From the NCBI GenBank assembly GCA_028699795.1, contig JAQVTZ010000013.1, positions 1 through 18,200 of the forward strand: a DNA stretch of 18,200 bases. Reading direction: 5' to 3'. Under the pieces are notes generated by a model. That model ran no database searches. It saw only the letters and a list, made by a program, of their open reading frames with translations, and was not told where the DNA came from. Below, in pieces: positions 16,901 through 18,200 of the stretch (positions within the stretch are counted from its first letter, which is position 1; each line of letters starts with the position of its first letter). The position numbers were made by a program, and so were the translations under genes. This stretch comes from Clostridia bacterium (GTDB taxonomy: Bacteria; Bacillota; Clostridia; Christensenellales; DTU072).

Positions 16901-18200
16901 TCGAGCGTTGCCACTTCGGGTTCTTTGATACCGTAATATGTATTGGTAAAATATTCGGCAGGGAAGTCGATATCAAGGCCTTGAACGGGTATCTCTTGGC
17001 TGAAAAGCGAAAATCGAAAGACTTCGGTACTTCCGTTCAGTAAAGTAATCCCTATCTCTTCTGTTTCCGTATCGAAATAAATCTTAAGGGAAACATCATC
17101 CAATACACCAGTCCCCACCACGCTTTCGATGATGGTTTCGCTAATTCCCAGCTCTTCGGCCATCCAACCGATAAGGTTGGCGGAATCGTCACCAATTAAC
17201 TCGGCAAGCAACTCATTATTGAGTGTAAAAACAATTTTGGAGTCTTCCGACCCGACAAAAGAAAGCATGGTCCCCAGTCTTTCATAACTGAACAATCCCC
17301 AAATCGAGGCTTCGTCTTCTTCATCAAGCCCCAAAAGGAGAGACATAAAGAAGTCCGAAAACATTCCCATCTGTTTGGAAAGGTCCATTCCTTCCAGACT
17401 GAACGCAAGTTTGTCGTCTGGGGAAGAACCTCCCGGAACATCCAAAAGCTGCCAAAGAGCGACACCGTCTCCCAGATATAAATCGCGCAAACCTTCTATA
17501 TCGACATAAGTGGTCCCGTTTTCGTAACAAATCAAGCCAATGCTTTTATTGATATAATAATCGCTGCCTTGTGAGTTTTCGGAAGTCTTGTCTCTTATAT
17601 CAATATATAATAAGTTTTGCGCGTTGTCGGCTGAGGTCAAATCTGCTTTGATTTCGATGTAAAACGGATGGTCTTCATCGATATCCAGCGAAGGGATATA
17701 CATCTCTCCTTTGTAATGCACCTGTCCCAAATTCGTTGCTTTGTACTCGTTAACAGGCCTTTGGTTATCGGGCGCGTTGAGGTCCTCGACCATTAAATCG
17801 GGGTCTTCGGTATTTTTGAGATGGATGGCGGAGCCGTTATCTGCATTGGCATAATAGAAGCCGAAGCGGAACACGCCGATATTATCGGCCTGTTTGCCGC
17901 TGATATCGATTTTGATAGTGGAGGTCTTTTGATTTTCGTTGACAATGTTGAGTTCATCCAAATTGATTACGCCAATTTCTACGCTTTTGAGGATACTTAA
18001 ATCGAATCCAACTAAATATTGAGACAGCGCATCGAAACTTTCGCCAATCAGCGAATAATAATCTTTAATAAGACCGTTAATATATTCTCTTATATTGATA
18101 GTGGTGGGTTGATTGTTTTCGTCCATTACGGGGATGACCGCAACATTGAGATTGACATCCGAGAATAAGATGCTTTCTTTGTTATTGCCGATAGGTATAA
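7252..18200 (-). CDS. Giant multidomain extracellular beta-repeat protein, 5' end outside the window
   Basis: The frame ends with TAA at 7252 and is open to the right edge. The first ATG in the window (18126) has no RBS, no signal peptide follows it, and 24 more sense codons precede it (starting IPIGNNKES), so at least 3,648 residues belong to this gene and its N-terminus is missing. In protein order: an unclassified alpha/beta region (about 15,800-18,200), a long array of diverged Ig-like beta repeats (about 9,290-15,800), MBG-like domains (about 7,965-9,290) and a C-terminal parallel beta-helix (7,252-7,950). Composition is rich in Asp, Tyr, Asn and Thr and poor in Cys. There is no LPXTG, SLH or C-terminal membrane segment, so anchoring, if any, must be at the unseen N-terminus. 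Such proteins usually act as surface adhesins or scaffolds; this is inference. No frameshift interrupts about 11 kb. Confidence 0.93.
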   Translation of the reverse strand, partial: IPIGNNKESILFSDVNLNVAVIPVMDENNQPTTINIREYINGLIKDYYSLIGESFDALSQYLVGFDLSILKSVEIGVINLDELNIVNENQKTSTIKIDISGKQADNIGVFRFGFYYANADNGSAIHLKNTEDPDLMVEDLNAPDNQRPVNEYKATNLGQVHYKGEMYIPSLDIDEDHPFYIEIKADLTSADNAQNLLYIDIRDKTSENSQGSDYYINKSIGLICYENGTTYVDIEGLRDLYLGDGVALWQLLDVPGGSSPDDKLAFSLEGMDLSKQMGMFSDFFMSLLLGLDEEDEASIWGLFSYERLGTMLSFVGSEDSKIVFTLNNELLAELIGDDSANLIGWMAEELGISETIIESVVGTGVLDDVSLKIYFDTETEEIGITLLNGSTEVFRFSLFSQEIPVQGLDIDFPAEYFTNTYYGIKEPEVATLELNGKITKQGADPVDMSEFMGAFIGDVTGVNTPYSMTISDVLALKVNLWKIADQTYVKAFLSAGTKNTALEDYETVMELYTIVSETTESGIKVGDIYCDNRILDIKYAMSLEALMDSFEELLGEDNVFTVDGVMNVVNMLSSGANLTFGEDDISFRLAPYEKDGVNYDPVSELIGLESLIVDMSAKIRFLEGDSFDTPQGVFGAEFDETQYAAPVIAQLPSVRYNSIYEATWHDTVDVTFGSVTKSFRLSFLGDSAKLISNTYDYYPEAKLLGEIVSYMMILTDTQNGTKVISEIAISKLSINPIEENPIPKKISVLYDDGTYGELAFEIINFPYSDQTIATALQGLALKNYTIVIGQGSIAERNFVLPIEVLNRIIIPLELMDVTGEPYTHYGAVPIVATALIDPYDYMLKKRADASYNPVDPDEVFYLYFKALDESLGNTRINILDDPKYADFSWGFEESAISFRGGTYYAVVDYYSLQIAIQITVKTRIFDYVKVFVKDPDHGLIEELNGHYTIDALLQQSYEMPVTTNQRAEVRIYFKTGNYRVIGEGLGVETNDVCDGEFPYELSWNLTADNVDIDGTSVPLFGGTTNINKGVFSAESAVVKRFQQNISLIVNCPSRRLELLADAVRCEIDRDGNNNSVMGDIKINKIAFAYADVPADKDEDYGRFTYNPIAAASQSKLPAYVYIPVQYADAYLLRRYPVVWRESTLLDRNGNLRYPSADEIFVKAEGTIGTQTATIAIHNIKAPYKLDIPDPNADNAIITQEEDGVYVININPYDEYLLPNFVTVRYTDTGVHQTFHDVVWYIDNGQGGMTDIDDAYRFPYQGGDYVLYTYIQKDPVAGILAQTVPLMVRVESMILTLNDAGNYTANDLDVGLGCLSEGSGLRYVPIDTYTSNSLDLLHKLEDGVASLTLNFLDGEGDVISKSGMQVTWAEGSVEGVIEALKSPLGSSELTNGNIELKGAIFKGTNIEQSITFVYKIDAQEFGSINFENLDTYYTKTAQEITSNEILSDVSLYDVLTIDVDPVAKEIFVLLKKPYALKGAERNYALPSEYFSYLLDNISIIISGNAGSRQIPDCAAVYDILNSFDNTLLNFVSGSQITSADFLVTKLNAESSCEENFVFRVNAVYDKPLQQTLTTNVETLQEDGNAKTEYKAVGSGYTVEQSVSVTYLNSGVIRYLVDKWGITRDYIAYNLVEGEVKSNEGQSLTITGLENKSVTLIPNALFHSTKGNTITLNTTLPDGTLIYNEIRFLPKNINKTDYRAIADDSAYSIGVMGEGGALVLRDVYSVFPFDPSKLPKVITPNPSSEFNLLEDSAISFTVDKWTPSGFFNEDGTFSQTMLKALINSEGCSRTLLATAEINTTYPVTTCDENGNLTETQTIELYISAAQLYQYLLSHPRLPVSVNETERVVLDPNDDSKNFDKTLNYSIVVDPYDLDAQDRYSVVDGEEKFFFKLPLELQAEMYSRFLGQITVTTITHHFSAEDLSYQVMDIYGQWHNADALQYSYSGHRMGADFGSPTSTITVRAKLRDYMPLDEGELGQYFEFGVRFLNRTLDQAMPVKIQNFTNLQGADGLLWGKYYIDPYNEDTFVLPDEATFYFENGDTKVLDILWTAPSGSPFITTGATTSFLPSLSATFFEGGQYQFDSDLSQYGVDAQIYSVEVIVVNRALAEEYEETYNFDAINTLEGRASDIPNMLAEANFVPLAEDLLYYDYLQIAAPVIPVINWNIEDNEIDFVNGFHNKAVSGNLTFDSVTGESAQVTISGNKLRYSGITHKIDEDGIETPMTGLTIEFNSYTNSSADTAFRVNFEKIDFNGNSAGSVSIICYSRPYADTEEQKRAVIDWGDVTDTDEHAIRVFHICNLFKLDGEQDRIAVTGYKYSFGQMVIDEIDLGYGKAPSGLVEFVIDPVYPQIPDTVTAYGINTLTHRDVVIEDVMAVWDESVYTHTSLEGGQYQIGLTLYINGNPVALFEVIVYYLNRVAKNVYTRDPNFSTMGISEGYFKLLTTDPVSGIRTSYFEIDPIRDAIYDEPNKRYKLPTNLKVTYDYDFAEGSILYQGILKLGAETFYEDIDFEDWLMSGTIELAGTPEGEAITLKLNTYIFQYEISGTVSETVSVEISAENNRLDNSYNLTLTVINRAVAYTSISTIYESEEGLMYQLAGSEYEIDPYNPVFPKEIDIHFTGREEDPKIYAEGTFQWEYDEDYFEDEDVLSGNDPAKLFMWASMKVYGATLNIKFKIKPRYIEVPRYPNGGIIGIDGGTLYVLKDDNIRTALPTYMYYKFDNEGATEVAKVPLSFPSSELAKIDTSKAGTVYNGIKGKLGKIDDDNIKFNIVIIDPVIYNIETTTSTVGSISYSKGNFIFDLISVPCDQLGNYNSGQEYLLMPRIVIVEENGSYLEIDHSSTVYDIDNQTATFYCKYYFRSTSDRLSGNANGYDEDSTKLSIVFTKTISPYNYNNVSEELYFTDQDGEPVTEYIMDVPLGQKVYSSQMPKAYDSRDNGYNLFWDFSDVNVNKAGDYEAIGYYRNQLETNVPLTIVVRVAKQKLGADDVRIDNFWLERRYLGQQLPLDDYLTLVDFLREDGSYGPVDYIIGYAFSENGPWISNQPIDVGTYYVRILINDYNVDDYKIFSFTIRVNEILENEIYYEDSSSEAETTYTYDNKGKIIGRSISYIYKGQEQRPWLVYTGGGVDILGNNLLQYTETCYKYNQLEDIWELYTGTIKNVGVYKLVMTIDNSQPNFYYSPENLPIEVTIRILRKTVYYSLVDSFVYTGDYVDVPVVIRDAYANELDKEQYQDLYDIVATSQYVYQQRTLSGWIDLSAGSKVISAGLYRVTVRIDGGINYNSANLLLPNGMPDSTCIVDELKEKQFTITKRQVDFRINYVTSYYLDDIMSFSSAATLNEPGAFGDQTEIVKSDINEIIAILGALDIVVGVNGVSSGATLTKYSIKGEYPLTLISRPSSETIANYEIMHYYDGVYEIATPSEAVLITSQEQLLDNIDALEDNSETPYKWYLSEGSYGSITIDKNVNLSIVGAYDENEMPVVVFESITITKGTVGLDIVRLNAIGNKALISLGENAGTFTVSRSCLMRTGSSYLTNSVALYSEMGYQNTIYLNNTVITGFTAGVLMMGGSVNMRECTLDNNISALQVRNGDLELHQNTFSYNKSEAVYIAGANVAYTFNNNSFVANVVGIKTTVAISNEVYNRNSFLNNAKNIQKL
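7965..9290 (-). other. MBG-like domains of the giant protein
   Basis: Three or four units of about 90-130 residues follow the MBG pattern: an aromatic strand with Y-x-G (ISYIYKGQEQRPW, SFVYTGDYVDVPV), then V-G-x-Y-x-V (DVGTYYVRILI, NVGVYKLVMTI, SAGLYRVTVRI), an N-Y or N-F motif (NFYYSPENL, NYNSANLL), and a terminal IxxR/K strand (IRILRKTVYY, FTITKRQVDF). MBG domains occur in large bacterial surface proteins. Confidence 0.65.
9290..15800 (-). other. Array of diverged Ig-like beta repeats in the giant protein
   Basis: Recurring marks are an I-D-P-Y/V motif opening a unit (near 15,685, 14,560, 12,600, 12,150, 11,175, 10,835, 10,400 and 9,890; weaker forms near 14,880 and 13,800), then a Pro and beta strands with a Trp (VVWYIDN, DILWTAPS, FQWEYDE), a G-G-x-Y strand (YQGGDYVLYTY, EGGQYQFDS, EGGQYQIGL), and a closing V-x-x-N-R (near 15,780, 12,240, 11,893, 10,965 and 10,490). 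Units are about 110-150 residues and poorly conserved in sequence. Confidence 0.6.
15800..18200 (-). other. Unclassified N-proximal region of the giant protein
   Basis: About 800 residues mix amphipathic helices rich in Leu, Met and Phe (SDFFMSLLLGLDEED, LLAELIGDDSANLIGWM, LEALMDSFEELLGED) with beta strands (STIKIDISG, KSIGLICYENGTTYVDIEGL). The alternation and the YENGTTYVDIEGL type of segment recall LolA/LppX-like folds, but only loosely. I do not assign a family. Confidence 0.35.

Noticed and set aside
18124..18126. ATG at 18126 as the start of the giant protein
   Set aside because: No RBS, no signal peptide after it, and the frame is open for 24 further codons to the window edge.
1..18200. 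CRISPR arrays, tRNA or rRNA genes, transposases, phage genes
   Set aside because: I saw no regularly spaced identical repeats, cloverleaf sequences, rRNA signatures or transposase motifs in the window.

Overview
The window looks like chromosomal DNA of an uncultured, spo0A-bearing Firmicute of the class Clostridia, probably a gut-type anaerobe. The reasons are a clear Spo0A orthologue, AGGAGG-type ribosome binding sites, sigma-A promoters of the TTGNNN-N17-TATAAT type, a lipobox lipoprotein and moderate GC. I cannot name a genus. Almost everything lies on the minus strand; only spo0A is on the plus strand.

Left part (1-1721). The window opens with the 5' end of a secreted protein gene (minus, running off the left edge). 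Its putative promoter carries a TA-dinucleotide run in the spacer. Next comes a small protein with two zinc ribbons and a very acidic tail (658-1146, minus). A 575-bp intergenic region follows, with a 201-bp hairpin-rich element bounded by inverted repeats, an operator-like inverted repeat, two candidate spo0A promoters and a perfect 0A box between them.

Middle (1722-7048). Spo0A has an intact DNA-binding domain, but its receiver has lost the acidic pocket and carries Glu at the position of the phosphorylated Asp. It converges on a lipoprotein gene (2606-4036) across a shared 13-bp-stem bidirectional terminator. Upstream of that on the minus strand are a NagD-like HAD phosphatase, an unrecognised protein with a degenerate dehydrogenase-like N-terminus (the two genes overlap by 10 bp), and an AI-2E family membrane protein. 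Their spacing suggests one operon.

Right part (7144-18200). One enormous minus-strand gene fills about 11 kb and is still open at the right edge, so at least 3,648 residues are visible and the true N-terminus is outside. In protein order it has an unclassified alpha/beta region, a long array of diverged Ig-like beta repeats marked by DPY and NR motifs, several MBG-like domains, and a C-terminal parallel beta-helix. No C-terminal wall anchor is visible. Twelve bases after its stop, with its own strong RBS, lies an unlisted 31-residue single-membrane-segment peptide. Between that peptide and the AI-2E gene is a solitary copy of the end repeat of the 201-bp element.

The best candidates for something new are the Glu56 Spo0A with a self-targeted 0A box, the giant protein with its coupled micropeptide, and the dispersed inverted-repeat element.
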